A stretch of 64,000 bases of DNA from Stratiolaelaps scimitus (GCA_019614645.1 JABWDB010000002.1:14979501-15043500); one strand, 5' to 3'. Numbered from the stretch's first letter, positions 1 to 10,925 are shown. Notes: generated by a model from the letters alone, not told the origin. Made by a program: numbers and translations.

Positions 1-660
1 ATATATATGTTTTCATCTTGGGTAATGTTTAAGCTGCATTGCCGAGAATACGCAACCGACGAAAGCTATTGATGTGCCCTATAGCGTTCACTTGTTTTGT
101 CGAGTCGAAAAGGAGTGATTAAGGATTGTACTAATTTTCTTTTGTAAAATTCACGTTCGATTTCAACAAAGTTTTGCGTGAACACCTATCCAATATTGCT
201 ATGTATTGAAGCCTCACGTGGCATTGCCGTCACCGGTGGTATCGAGCAGTCGTGAAATACAGGTACACAATACACACACACAGTTGGTTGTGCACAATCT
301 CCAACAGAAAGGATAGCTAGCGACCTTGTTGTTAATCCAATTATTATACTACGATTACTAGAGATTAAATCTCAGTAAAATACATATGGGTATATGAAAT
401 ATCGGAACATTCTGCTCGCTCGACCTAAACAAGCTCCTACACAAGGACCCGCCAACCTAGTAGGTATGATTGCTTGCGTTATTATTGCACACGCAGTGTG
501 CCATCTCTAGTGTGGCGCTTTGTAAATATTTATTACTGATTAGTTGCAATTACCTCTGATGACTAGGCACAACTGGAAATAAATGACATTATAAATATTA
601 TGTGCACTTTCGTAGCTGCCACTTATTATACTTTACGTATGGTAATACTATTCTGTAAAC
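1..660. other. AT-rich non-coding stretch
   Basis: No convincing coding exon, RNA gene or repeat is visible here. Base composition is clearly AT-rich up to the abrupt GC-rich block that begins near 661. Confidence 0.5.
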
Positions 661-1022
661 GGGACCTTGGCCGAGGTCGACATTGTCCGGAGGAAGGCGA
701 TGGCATTGGCTCTCTGCCTCACAGAGAAGGACAGGCGGACAGGCGCGCTACCGCGTAACTGGGGGTGGTCGCACATAAGAAGATGCTAGAGTGTCAACCA
801 CCGTGGCGTCCCAAACGAGGTGCTGACCTCGGTGGAAGGGGATGAGAGTGAGGCCGTCAGGGCGGCGCCCATCGGTAGTGTCGAGGCCCTGCGGCCCCTT
901 TGTGCAAGGGATACCGGCGGAGCGGAGGGCCTCACGAGCGTGTCATTAAGCATCGTATGTCGCGGATAGCGACCGGCGCTACGCTCGCACGATAGCCCTT
1001 GGTGGCCATTCGATGCGACAAA
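661..1022 (-). mobile_element. Decayed retroelement fragment, C-terminal part of polyprotein
   Basis: A block much richer in G+C than both flanks. On the minus strand a frame reads ALRSAGIPCTKGPQGL, then DGRRPDGLTLIPFHRGQ, then HLVWDATVVDTLASSYV and a stop near 748. From memory, the pattern (R/K)PDG-T-L-(V/I)-P with a following WDAT-(V/C)-VDT-(L/F)-A is typical of a region downstream of reverse transcriptase in non-LTR-like elements of many invertebrate genomes. Just upstream, RHD and LNDTLVRAL sit in different frames, so at least two single-base shifts have destroyed the gene. It is a fossil, not a working element. The exact clade is not resolved, and the ends given are where composition changes. 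Confidence 0.65.
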
Positions 1023-1467
1023 TAAGTCCTAATTATTGTATGTTTGAATAAAAGTCGCTATTCTGTAGACTGCATACCGCCGGGGGAATTTTGTATGAAA
1101 GGTATTATGGGGGTACTACTAAGCATGTCTAACGTTTGGAAACCTTACAATTAATCGTTACTAATTACACCTGATTTTCGGTGCAGTTTTTAATTTTCGT
1201 ATCGTCAGACCCAAAATTTCAATAGACATGAGCATCTCGAGTAAAAAACGTAAAGTAGACAACGCTCAAATAAGTCACCTAAAAAACCTCGGCCAAAATC
1301 TGGCAGGTCCTTCAACCTTACATTCCCTGACAAAAAATATTTGTGGATTTTTATTTTTAAGTATATGTTACTCTTTTATATGTATATGCTTATAATCTAC
1401 ACCTCTACGAACAGACATAATTAACAAAAAAACACATTAACGAATAAAGACACTTGCCTTCGAAAAC
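1023..1467. other. AT-rich non-coding stretch
   Basis: An AATAAA-like motif follows the retroelement remnant (around 1047). Otherwise I see only AT-rich sequence without a supportable gene. Confidence 0.4.
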
Positions 1468-1680
1468 ATGAAACTCGACATCAACTTTGGCATGGAGTTG
1501 AGTCGTTATTTGACCACATTGTTGACCGTATGCTTGGCAATTCAAATCATTTTGGAAACGATTGCAATTAGGTTAATTACTAAACTCACGTCTGGCACTG
1601 CCAGATGTCATATAAACAGGTGTGCGCGAGGTCCCGCCACGACACAAGGATCATCACAAAGAGTCGTAAAGGCCACATGA
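1468..1680 (+). CDS. Possible short membrane peptide or first exon, unidentified
   Basis: An ATG opens a 70-codon frame whose first 35 residues contain a hydrophobic run (YLTTLLTVCLAIQIILETIA), as in a signal anchor or membrane segment. Third codon positions in that first part look coding. The remainder (after a possible GTTAAT donor near 1573) looks random, so only the N-terminal part may be real. No family is recognised and no partner exon was found. It sits 130 bases upstream of the secreted-protein gene on the same strand. Confidence 0.2.
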   Translation: MKLDINFGMELSRYLTTLLTVCLAIQIILETIAIRLITKLTSGTARCHINRCARGPATTQGSSQRVVKAT

Positions 1681-1793
1681 CCAAGATTTATATATATATA
1701 TATACATGTGATTGGACGCTAGCGCCTACGTAGTTGTTTAGCGTCGGCTGATCGATCGATTGATCGAAGCCTTCTGTTCGTGTAGCGTAGAAA

Positions 1794-1800
1794 TTCAGTG
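1794..1800 (+). promoter_or_regulatory. Initiator-like TCAGTG ahead of the secreted-protein gene
   Basis: TTCAGTG lies about 10 bases before the ATG at 1809 and resembles the arthropod initiator TCAGTY. No TATA box is visible at the expected distance. If it is the start site, the 5' leader would be very short. Confidence 0.25.
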
Positions 1801-1808
1801 CAACAGCT

Positions 1809-3394
1809 ATGTCGTTAAGCGGCGCAGGCTTGGCCTGCGTCTGCCTTTTAGTGGTCTTCGAAGCTGTGCTTTCTGAGGGTGAGATCACAACCTAAGTTAT
1901 TCGGGGGTTGCCGAGAGGTACTTTCATGCACTCAGAATTATAGTGCGGGATTCATCATTATCAGCGTGTTACGTTATCCTACCTGTTGATGGCATCTTCG
2001 CGGTGTTGCCACTAAACGATTAAGATATAGCCTTTTTTATTCTCGGTGCCGGAGCAGGCTATCGCCCTGATTTGGTAACAAAGCGATTAAGTTAGTGCGG
2101 ATGCGTATACGCTGAAGAATGAGTCTGAGCTGAACAGCGAACGTCAGCAACGCGGAAGTTTTTATGTGTAGCAAGGAGAAGCGTGTGGACCGTTCTCTTG
2201 AATATGTAGTGTAGACCGAAATGCGCAATACAATGTCCCCCGCCCGAGCAGAACCTGTCCGAAACGTCAAGGTTTGCTCAATCTGAGCCTTCCTAATGGG
2301 AAGGCGAGCTACATTTTTGCCAGTTAATTTGTTCGAGTTCGTACCGATTTGACTCGAAACTTGTAGTGGGCGTTGCAAATCGCTGGATCAACACTGGATG
2401 AATTTAAATACTGCATGTATTTGAGTGTCTAATTAGGTAACCGATGCGTCCACTATGGCACTGTACTGAAAGCAAGTAATAGCCTACTTGATTCCTTCCT
2501 ACCAATTTCTAATTACTTTTAATAATCATTACTGTGTAGTAATTACTATTTGATAAATGGATTTATTTCTAACGCGTGCCTTCCGATCACTCTTATCTAG
2601 TGATCACTAGGGATGATCCCCGATTCTGCGAGTTATGCTGTAAATCTAAACGGCAACAAAAGCGCTACAGGAAGTGAGTATTATTTATCAAGCAATAGTA
2701 GTATTTGCAAATGTATGCATTGCTCTAAACCCCAGACCCGAAATTCTTCATTGTGAATGTCGTGTCCTCGAAGTACCTTCTCGCCTTCTTCTAGTAGCAA
2801 GCAAACGGGCAAAATATCATATGAACGATTTATTTACATACTGCCGTAAATGCGCAATGCGCTCGACGCTACGAATCAAACCGTCTATGTAGAGAGACGT
2901 CCCGTACTTGAAGCCAGGCTTAAAACTGGCCAGACGAAAACTCCTAGGAAAAATTCGTCAATTTTTAACATATACACACCCAGGCAGATGCTGAAGAATG
3001 GATTTACAATTTTTGCAAAAAAAATTACCGCTTCAGGTATGCATGTCCGGGTTGCGATCGTTGCGTACTCGAGGATTTAGATGAGTCAGCGACGGAGGGT
3101 TCAAAGTCACCTCGCCCTCAAGTCAATTCCGCAGGACGGCGTCGCAACAGCACTTCGACCACTAGGAGGCAAAATCAAGGAGAAGCAACGACGTCGAGGC
3201 CAAGAAGTAATTCGAGGCCGCCTCGTGGAAATCGACGACGAAGAACCACCCCTATGCCTCGAACCACGACCCCGGAGCAGAATTGTCCTGCAGTCATTCA
3301 AATCCCTGACACCTGCTGTGCCTATGTTGAGCAGCTGCCTGCGTGTTTCTGTCGCTACTGTCCCGGTCAGACGAAACGACTCGTGCCGGTCTAG
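1809..3394 (+). CDS. Small secreted cysteine-rich protein, three exons, unidentified family
   Basis: Exons 1809-1878, 2795-2888 and 3037-3394 join in phase (1, then 2) into 173 codons plus stop. Exon 1 encodes a signal peptide (MSLSGAGLACVCLLVVFEAV) and ends at a GTGAGA donor. Exon 2 follows a CTTCTTCTAG acceptor and carries YCRKC. Exon 3 follows CGCTTCAG. It carries CPGCDRC, then about 55 basic Ser/Thr/Arg/Pro-rich residues, then CPAVIQIPDTCCAYVEQLPA and CFCRYCPGQ. The mature protein is therefore two cysteine clusters joined by a flexible basic linker, and is probably extracellular. The middle donor (AT|GTAGAG) is not ideal, so exon 2's right edge is the weakest point. No known cysteine-knot, VWC or antimicrobial signature fits cleanly, so function is left open. 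It converges on the hydrolase gene ending at 3785. Confidence 0.6.
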
Positions 3395-3784
3395 ACGATT
3401 TTTTGTATAGGATTAACTCAAAGCAGTATGAAACATGCACCATTGGACAGAACATTTATTGTCACGTTGAGTTGGTCCGACGAGTTGTTGTTGTTAAGCG
3501 AACGCCAATATTCAGTGTGTTTATAAAACAAAAAAGAACCACACATGGACTTTTAAACCCAATGACTATAAAAGTCTTGATTAGCCTTGAAACGCGCCGT
3601 GTTTGTCGTTTTAACACAAACGATTAAGAAGGTTTCAACTGTTCGTGAGCATCCTTTTCTACCAACCCGCTAGCTTTCCTTTATCTCGTAAATTTTCTTA
3701 AAGGAAAACTGTGATTTGTTTATAATTTTCCATACCGGATCGTCGCTTGGATATGCCTTCCTTACAGATGTGGTCTAGGCCACT
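3395..3784. other. Convergent intergenic spacer
   Basis: About 390 bases lie between the stops of two convergent genes. No clear AATAAA was seen on either strand, so the poly(A) sites of both genes remain unplaced. Confidence 0.4.
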
Positions 3785-5122
3785 TTAACACGATGCCAAC
3801 GTCTGGTGCGCTTTGCTAATGAAATCAACAAAGAGTTCGCGAAAATTGTCGTCGATAGGCAACCAATGTCCACCGTCATGTTCAAAATATGTCAGGCTGT
3901 CTCGTTTGAAACAGCCTTCGCGGAAGCTTCGGGCTGCGTGAATTGATATGATCGGATCGTTGCGGGCGACTGCCAGAAGCGTCGTTGTAGAAATCTGAAT
4001 TTAATGAAAAACAATACCACAAACATCGCATTATAACTGTTATGCTGAATGCTAATTCGGTATATGACACAATTTCGTGTGCGGGTACGCTCATTTCGGA
4101 TATCTTAGCAGTGTTGAAGTACGGTAAGGTTTGGCGCATTCATATACGAAGAAAAATACAGAAATTAATCACACTTAGTTTGTATATAAATAGTAACAAT
4201 ACGATAACGTTCAAGTGTAATTAGGATACAAGAAGTCGTTGTTCTCTATGGTTCATGGTTCGTACGTCAATAAATATATCAAAGCATGCTACATTGTACG
4301 TTATACACCGATCACTTGGTCACCTTCGTGGGGGGCAGTTTAAGATGGGATATGCTTCTTGACTGGCAGCAGTTGAACAGTAGAGCAAATTTGAACTTCA
4401 GCACAGGATCAATATGAAGTGCATACATTGTATGTGGGTTGCTGCTTACTTCGATCTCTTGAAGTTGCAGCACAATTGCTGATAGAACTCCCCCCTGCGA
4501 AAATCCAAGCACCCCGTCGAATGGGCCTAGGGTGTGCCAGGCCGCACTTAATTCATTTAGCGAAGCCTGCAAATCTGTAAATAAAGATTAAATGGCAACA
4601 AAGATTCTTCGGTGTGCACTTCAGTGAAGTGTGCGTCATACAAACTAGGCGATATTGACATGGCGATGGCGTCTACCATTAAAAAAAATCCTCAAAAAAT
4701 TCCAGACAGCATTCAAAAAATAAGCCGATTTTGAACGTAATATTGATTGAATATTTTTACAACAATAGAACCTTTGTCGAAATTAGAGGATTGTCGTTCG
4801 GCCAAACTGTATTCAACGTGGCAAAGATAATCGATTAATCAAGCAATCTGCGGTGATTTCAAGCCTCACCCGACTTCATGATGGCGACTTGCTCATCCAA
4901 GAGGTCAGTTCTCCCCTGGTAGCACTTCTGCAGTCTCCACCAGCAACGCTGAATATCTCCTTCAAGCGATATGGCCCCATCTAGTGGGACAAGCTCAATC
5001 TTGTCACCCGCCAAACGAGCAAGGTCGGCTAAGCTCCGTATAAATTCACCTCCATTGTGGCCGTAACCATGCAAACACAGAACACGCAATCGACGGCCCG
5101 GTCCACCCATGCTTGAACTCAT
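3785..5122 (-). CDS. FSH1/OVCA2-family serine hydrolase (copy A), three exons
   Basis: Exons 5122-4870, 4574-4324 and 3994-3785 join in phase to 237 residues, close to the length of human OVCA2. The alpha/beta-hydrolase parts are in order. Residues 12-25 hold the first strand and oxyanion region (RVLCLHGYGHNGGEF). GPFDGVLGFSQGG holds the nucleophile Ser at about 110. RNDPII holds the acid Asp at about 181, and DGGHWLP holds the catalytic His at about 211. All three triad residues are present, so the enzyme should be active, probably as a carboxylesterase or thioesterase in the cytosol. The natural substrate is not known. Introns have GTGAGG and GTGACC donors and clean pyrimidine-AG acceptors. 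The start ATG is the only one ahead of the first strand. It lies about 1.4 kb downstream of paralogous copy B on the same strand, suggesting tandem duplication. Confidence 0.88.
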
Positions 5123-6522
5123 TGCTGGATGCTGTACTCGGCATAGACAAACTTCATCTGCGAATGTAACAGAAAACTATAGTTTGCGTAAAGGAAGAGA
5201 ATCTTCCCTTGTGTTTTTGCTGATTGAGAAGAAACCCTACCTCTTCTTTGCCTCCGACAACTAGTCTCTCTGCACTTTCAACATCGCCACATTTGCAGAT
5301 TCTGCTCGGCAATGTATACTTGGGTGTGCTCAAGTAGAATCGAGTCCGCCACTGTTCTCGCCACTGCTGGCACACTCAACTGCCGCTTGCCTGGCGTTTT
5401 TAACAATTACGGCATGCATGAACAGAATTACACAGTGTCGAAGACGAAGGCCTCCATTTTGGGCGATGACAAAAACCACCAATGGGCGCGCTGTCAGTAA
5501 GTGCAATGTTAGTTTAAAGGCAAAAAAAAACCTACACAACAAAAAAATGCGCCATATAATGTCTCCGGCCGCCAAAATGGAACGTCGCCTTGAAATCAGC
5601 TGTTGCCGGGCGACGTTCGAAAGCCACGAATCGAGAAAGAGACTAACGCAAACGAACGCATTTAGACGAATCCTGGCGATAACGGTACGGCAACCACAAG
5701 ACATCGAATGGCGAGAGGAGTTGGACAGTTGATCTTGTCGATTTTCTCAGAATAATTATAATAATCGAACATTATTAGTACTCGAATACTGTTTGAGCTT
5801 CCGTATATTTGGCTTTTGTTTCAATTGAAAGGTTTATCTTTGCAGTGAGTATGTGTAGATTTGAATCGTTTGTGCGTATTTTATATATTCTGGGATTTTG
5901 GAGAGAATACCTCATTTCATGTCCGCGGATAGCTCGATCACAATAAACAAAAATATAACGACAAGTCTGGCTAATTATACGTATATATATATATACATAT
6001 TATATATATATGCTCGTTATTTTGCTTACTTATGACTAAAAGATGAATTTATCAGAGTGAAACATTCACTGTGGAAATCAGTTCATTGACATTTATTATA
6101 AAAGGTTAAACCTTAACGCAAAGTTCAGAGTTTACCGATATTTAACACGATATTTAAGATTTGCAGAGAGGAAAAATCGTAGAAAACAAATGAAAAATTG
6201 ACAACATTTTTCGCGACATCTGCTGCCGTTAAGTGGACAGCACCGTAATGCGGCTGAATGTATTTGCGCGTTACTGGTTGTGTGTGTTTTTTTTGTTTTG
6301 TACAAGAGTACGGCCGCCGATCGTTAAACAAGTGAACTCCCACCTCCCAGGTGATTGCTGCACACGAGCGTGAGAAGATATTTATGCCTTTATGCAACTG
6401 CCGACCAATCTTGGTAAAACGCATAGCTCGGTAGTATTACGCCGCGTTTTATTAATCGGCGCGAATTATGCTGCTGCTGCTGCAGAGATGACGAATCAAT
6501 CGCACGGCTAGGGGATGGTCAG
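5123..6522. other. Spacer between the two hydrolase genes
   Basis: It contains the presumed promoter of copy A and an AT array near 5984-6012, and no supportable gene. Open frames around 5330-5730 on both strands have no acceptor, donor or recognisable domain. Confidence 0.4.
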
Positions 6523-8367
6523 TCATTTGAATTTTTTGAGGAACTTCTTAAGAATCGGTCCAAATTTGACGTCCATTGGAAGCCAGTGAACTCCGTCGTA
6601 TACGTGGACTTCGACGCGATCGAAGAGGCGCATGAATTGTTTTCCTACCTCGACGGGAACCAGTTCGTCAAACCTGTTTGGAACAAAGCAAGAGACATCA
6701 CAGGGCATCACTCACGAACGAGAAAGCGACCCATGATTCTAAAGCGATTAAGTAAGTGCCCGGTCGTTTCGCGTTAGCATGCTGCAACACACCCCCCAAA
6801 ACAAAGAAAGGTAATTTCGTGTACATTTTCGTGAACGACCTGGTCAGTTTGTCACCGATCAACGAGCGAGAGAGTTCCGTAACGAAGTGCTCGGGAACAG
6901 TGGATACTACCGAGTTTTTGTCTATCCGGCTCCCTTGAAGTTTCGCTTTTATAATAACAACATTGATTTGCGAGTTGGAATGGCTTGACGAATCACTGTT
7001 TTTTGATTGCCCCTTTGTAAAAGTCTATAGGCATGGCCATATGAACGGGACTATTGTCGTATTAAGAGAGGAAGATGAACATTTTAATTATTTGTATATA
7101 CATACGCTTAATTGTGTATTATTATTATGTCTTATAGGTGGTATAAAGAAATATGTTGACTGCTATAAAGGGTTGTAATTTCAAAAGGGAAATCCATAAG
7201 TCTGCAGTTATTCTCGTTATCGCGCAGCTCATAACAGCCTCCGTGACTAACCTTCCGAGGCAGAGCATGGTGGGAATTGCCACCTTTGGTATCTCGAGAC
7301 GCAAATTATATGGACTCCGTTCTTCACATGGACAAAACAATATAGCGAATTTAAAGCAGTTCAGGGTTGGAGATACGGTCAATCCTCGGGTATCAGCGGT
7401 TGGGTCCATTGCCTGAAGGAGTGAATTGGTATTTGAAACCAAAAATTGTCATTATAATAACGCTATAGACTAACGCGAACACGGTATAATTCCTCTACGG
7501 TATTTATCATATTCGGTAATAATATCGATTGTCGAAAATTTCCGAGAGCACCACTGTTTCCGCACAGGGCTCTTTTCCTCTGAAAATATGAAATAGTTTT
7601 GACAAATCTTGCCGATCATAGCAGTATCTACTTAGAAGTGAAGGAAGTTTTCGATCAACCCACCTGAAGACGCAGCACCTGTAGCAGCATACTAGCGAAG
7701 ATGGCGCCCTGCGAGAAGCCAAGAACCCCATCGAACGGTCCGTGGGTGGCGACATATTCCTCAAGGACTATCACCGACTTTTGCAACCCTGGTATGCACG
7801 ACAAACATGGATGATCACATCGAAGAAGCATACTTAGCGAACTAAACAGGTCGATACACCTAAAGTTCAGTGCACATAGGTAGCACTAATAGTCTGCTTC
7901 GTAAGACGTTCGCCTAAAGGCAAATGTTCAACGGTGGTGATCAAACCCGTTCACCCACGTGTTGTGCCTCCGGTTGTAACGCTCACACGAATGCACAAAG
8001 TCGCGGAGGCTTAACATAAATAATAGTTCATGAAAGGAACAATTTACCTTCTAGGTAGAATAATAAATCATCTAAAAAATTTCAGACGAGATCCATCGTT
8101 TTCATATAGGTATTGTTCATACTTACAGTCTAGCTGAACTTGATCCACCTCTTCATCAGCGCAAGTCAAATCAAACCTGTTTGGATACCAACAGAATTCG
8201 CCTCTATGCAGCTCCTGGCCGCAGGGAACGGCGAATTCGGCCATTGACCCCACCCAGGTTCGAAATTCGTCCAGGCCCTCGGAGAACTCGTCAGCGGAAT
8301 CTCTGTATCCATGAAGGCAAACGATACGTATCGGCCTTCGAGACCCGCTTGCCCTGCGAGCCTTCAT
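6523..8367 (-). CDS. FSH1/OVCA2-family serine hydrolase (copy B), catalytic part, four exons
   Basis: Exons 8367-8127, 7788-7664, 7412-7252 and 6673-6523 join in phase to 225 residues when started at the Met just before the fold. RPIRIVCLHGYRDSADEF is the first strand. GPFDGVLGFSQGA carries Ser at about 106. GRFDELVP carries the acid Asp at about 178, split from its Arg by an intron. DGVHWLP carries His at about 205. The triad is complete. Donors are GTAAGT, GTGGGT and GTTAGT. The same motifs as copy A, but a different intron layout and an extra middle segment, point to an old duplication. The frame stays open upstream to about 9195 without any Met (see the extension entry), so the true protein may be more than twice this length, with its start in an exon not found here. 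Confidence 0.85.
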
Positions 8368-9195
8368 CTCCGAGGAAGTGGTTGAGGGAGTGTCGGATTT
8401 TTCTACGGCTAGCTCAGAGTCGAGAGAGGGTCTCGCTGGACTTAGTTTAGAACCTTTGACCGCTAAAAGTGTGCTGCCAGATTTTCCAAGGTTGAGCTTT
8501 GGTGTCGTAGAAGGCTTGATGGAGATAAGGTTGGATGCTGGACCAGACGGTTTCACAGAAAGCAACTTGGATGCTAACCCAGGCGGCTTCACCGAAACTA
8601 GCTTCGACGATGGACCAAGCCCCTTGACAGAAACGAGCTTCGACGAGATACTAGGCGCCTTGAGAGGAGCAAGCTTCGATACGGCACTGGACGGCCTCAG
8701 AGAAAGGAGCTTTGATAAGTTGTTAGCGGATTTAGCAGGGAGTCGCTTTGGTGAGGTACTACCACAAGGTCGGACAGGGGCTGCTTTCGGTACGCCGTCA
8801 GCTCGAACACTATGAAACCTCGGTGGCGTTGGCGCACGACAGCCGCCCGGGGGTTTCAATATTGATGGCGGCTTTGGAAAATGGATCGGCGGTAGTTCAG
8901 GATCGTCGACAGTAGACCGTTTCGTGTCTGAGTCAGACTTGGTGTCGGCCGCAGGAACGGAATTGCTCTTTTTTGCTGCAGCCTCTGTATCTAAATGGTG
9001 CGTGAATTCTGAGATGGTTTCGAATCTCGCCGCTGTAAGCGTAAGCTCAAGGTCGAGGTCTGCTTGTTGAGACGCTTGGTCTGGCCCGGAAAGTTGCTCT
9101 ACTGTGTCAGGCTCAGAGGTAACCTTGGCTGCTGGTTCCTTCTCGGAGGGTTGTTTCGGTGCTGATTCCAGCTCGATATAGTAGTTTGAGGCTGA
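8368..9195 (-). CDS. Met-less N-terminal extension of hydrolase copy B, repeat-rich
   Basis: The frame of the first hydrolase exon continues upstream for about 276 codons without a stop and without a single Met. The order from the N-terminus is an acidic Ser/Glu/Pro/Gln-rich part, then a Pro-rich part near 8860, then Lys/Ser/Leu repeats, then the catalytic fold. The composition suggests a disordered region. An acceptor-like TTCTAATCAG sits at the left end of the frame (9192-9201), so this may be the 5' part of an internal exon whose initiating exon lies further upstream. The alternative is that translation starts at 8367 and this is leader, but 276 stop-free codons with a protein-level repeat argue against that. 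Confidence 0.5.
8500..8715 (-). repeat. Degenerate 36-bp (12-residue) tandem repeat inside the hydrolase B extension
   Basis: Five to six consecutive units of the pattern S-(K/N)-L-x-S-(V/I)-K-P-x-x-x-(A/S) are visible, for example SKLVSVKGLGPS, SKLVSVKPPGLA, SKLLSVKPSGPA and SNLISIKPSTTP. Units are 36 bases, so every frame, including the opposite strand, stays open across the block. Divergence between units is mostly conservative, which suggests selection on the peptide. Confidence 0.7.
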
Positions 9196-9560
9196 TTAGA
9201 ATTCAGAAGGTTGTGCCCGTCCCGATCAAGGCCCTCAGCCCCGATCAAATTTATCGATGCTAGCAGAAGCTGGTCCGGCTCCGACTCAGTACTTGAAGAG
9301 CGTTCCGAAGAGTACGGAAAACCAGGGGAGCTTCCGATATGACCTCAGGGTAATATGTCGCTGAGCCACAACCACACGGACGTGTGTCAAAAGTTTGTGA
9401 GCCGTATTCAGGCTCGATGTGGCGCGTCGGTGGCTATAAATCAGCGTCGCTCGTGGAAATCGCCTGCCCTGTGCCAATCTGTGCGATCGGCTGTCTAATT
9501 TCGTCTGGTTCAACCGACGTTGAGCTCGGCGTAAACCAAGAATGTCCACTCCTAGAAATA
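9196..9560 (-). pseudogene. Broken continuation of the hydrolase B N-terminal frame
   Basis: Beyond the stop at 9198-9196, coding-like acidic Ser/Thr/Pro sequence continues on the minus strand but hops between frames. One frame has SSERSSSTESEPDQLLLASI and DRDGHNLLNS. Another has STSVEPDEIRQPIAQIGTGQ, a TAG, then HIEPEYGSQTFDT. An acceptor-like TTTGTATTTCTAG sits near 9553. This could be an exon with sequence errors, a decayed exon, or chance. No intact ATG-bearing start exon was found. Confidence 0.3.
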
Positions 9561-10556
9561 CAAATGGATGTCCGTAGAAAGAGATTTCCTATAATGTCTT
9601 TAATGAAGTAAAAATATGAAACACGTAAGTCATACTGGAAAACTTGAGCCCTTGAAACTTGAGCAGTTCGTGAATTTGATCCGACCCGTCCTCTGGCTCT
9701 TCTTATCTTTAAGGAGCGCATGAAGGGGTATTTGATAGAGCATCAGAATCAAGAAGCTTTAACTAAGCTGCCCTGGAGGGTGTTTTATTGATTTGTTTAT
9801 TTTTTGAAATTGTGATATTGACAAATCTACACTTTGAAGCGAATATCAGCTGACCCTCAAGGCGTTCCTTGTCATTGTGATACTTGAATTGGGATATACC
9901 GAAACGAACTTTCCATACTTGTTCATGAGGACCTAATTACATATTGAACAGCGACACAACGGAGATCTGGTATCTAAGTTTCTCCTGTTTGTTAAGCAGT
10001 CCTTCGGGCCTTTTGCAGGCGGCAGCCGGTGAACCCCAGTAGGTGTGAATAAGCACTACTCAGACAAACGAAAATGGAAATATCCTACAAAATTTGCGTA
10101 AATGAAGGAACTGGTATAGGACATTCGATTCGTATAAAATACCCGAGTAGCTCGAATGGAACCCAACTTAACATGAACTACGAGAAACACTGCTATTCTC
10201 GGTCCATAACCGAACTCCATCGGCTGACTTAAAACACACCAACAACATCCGGCCTCTAGCCGAGAACCGCCTGGTTTCACATTAAAACGGTCAGTGCTAC
10301 TTTATGGATATTTCGTTTTACCTTCCGTATATCTGTCGTGGACAACAGATTGCACGTCTCAGGGCGCCGTTGCCGGGTGAGCAAAATGGGACGAGCACTA
10401 ATTGTTAACGCAAATTTTGATCGTGTCCTGTCGAACTCAACTGTGTTCACCGGTGAAATATCCGCTGTTCGACGCTGTTCAATGTTACTTCGACTCTGTG
10501 GGGCCAAGAAATTCATACAAAACTGGCGTATGCGAACTTGCTTCGTTATAATTTCG
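9561..10556. other. Intergenic, no gene seen
   Basis: Ordinary mixed-composition sequence. Open frames on both strands have no motif, splice context or recognisable domain. Confidence 0.3.
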
Positions 10557-10925
10557 TTATAATCCAGCCATTTGCGAAGGCAGCCCCGCGCCCCGTATGC
10601 GTCCTACCTCGAGGCCCCCATCGGTACGCTTCGTCACATTCGAGCTTTGCAATCCTATGTTGACGTCGGGGGAGGCCCACCGGAGCCAAAATCCGAAATG
10701 CAGCCCGTGAACAATATTGGCAGCGCTCCCCGGCCTAAGCTTTGTAAATGAGGCAAATTTCACATGGACGTAGACCAATGCGGACTCATGTTGTCGAGGT
10801 TCATCGCTTGGTTCGGTGTTCAGAGTGTAGTAACGTACATGTGCGAATGCGCTCAAGGAACAGTGGAATGAATTCTGGCAAGGCGTGTAGCCGTTCAGGG
10901 AATCTGAGATAGCGTTGCATTGCAT
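10557..10925 (-). mobile_element. Probable reverse-transcriptase-proximal retroelement remnant
   Basis: A 122-codon frame without an ATG contains NIVHGLHFGFWLRWASPDVN, then NVTKRTDGGLEVGRIRGAG and LPSQMAGL. The order GL-x-(F/W)-GF-x-L-x-(W/Y), an N-S pair, then a charged stretch ending G-R-(I/V)-x-G recalls the segment just before reverse transcriptase in tyrosine-recombinase or LTR-type retroelements. The frame is not continued downstream, so it is a remnant. This is motif recognition by eye and could be wrong. Confidence 0.45.

Noticed and set aside
8378..8815. 145-codon plus-strand frame over the hydrolase B extension
   Set aside because: It is the antisense shadow of the 36-base tandem repeat, which keeps all frames open. 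The minus strand continues directly into the catalytic domain.
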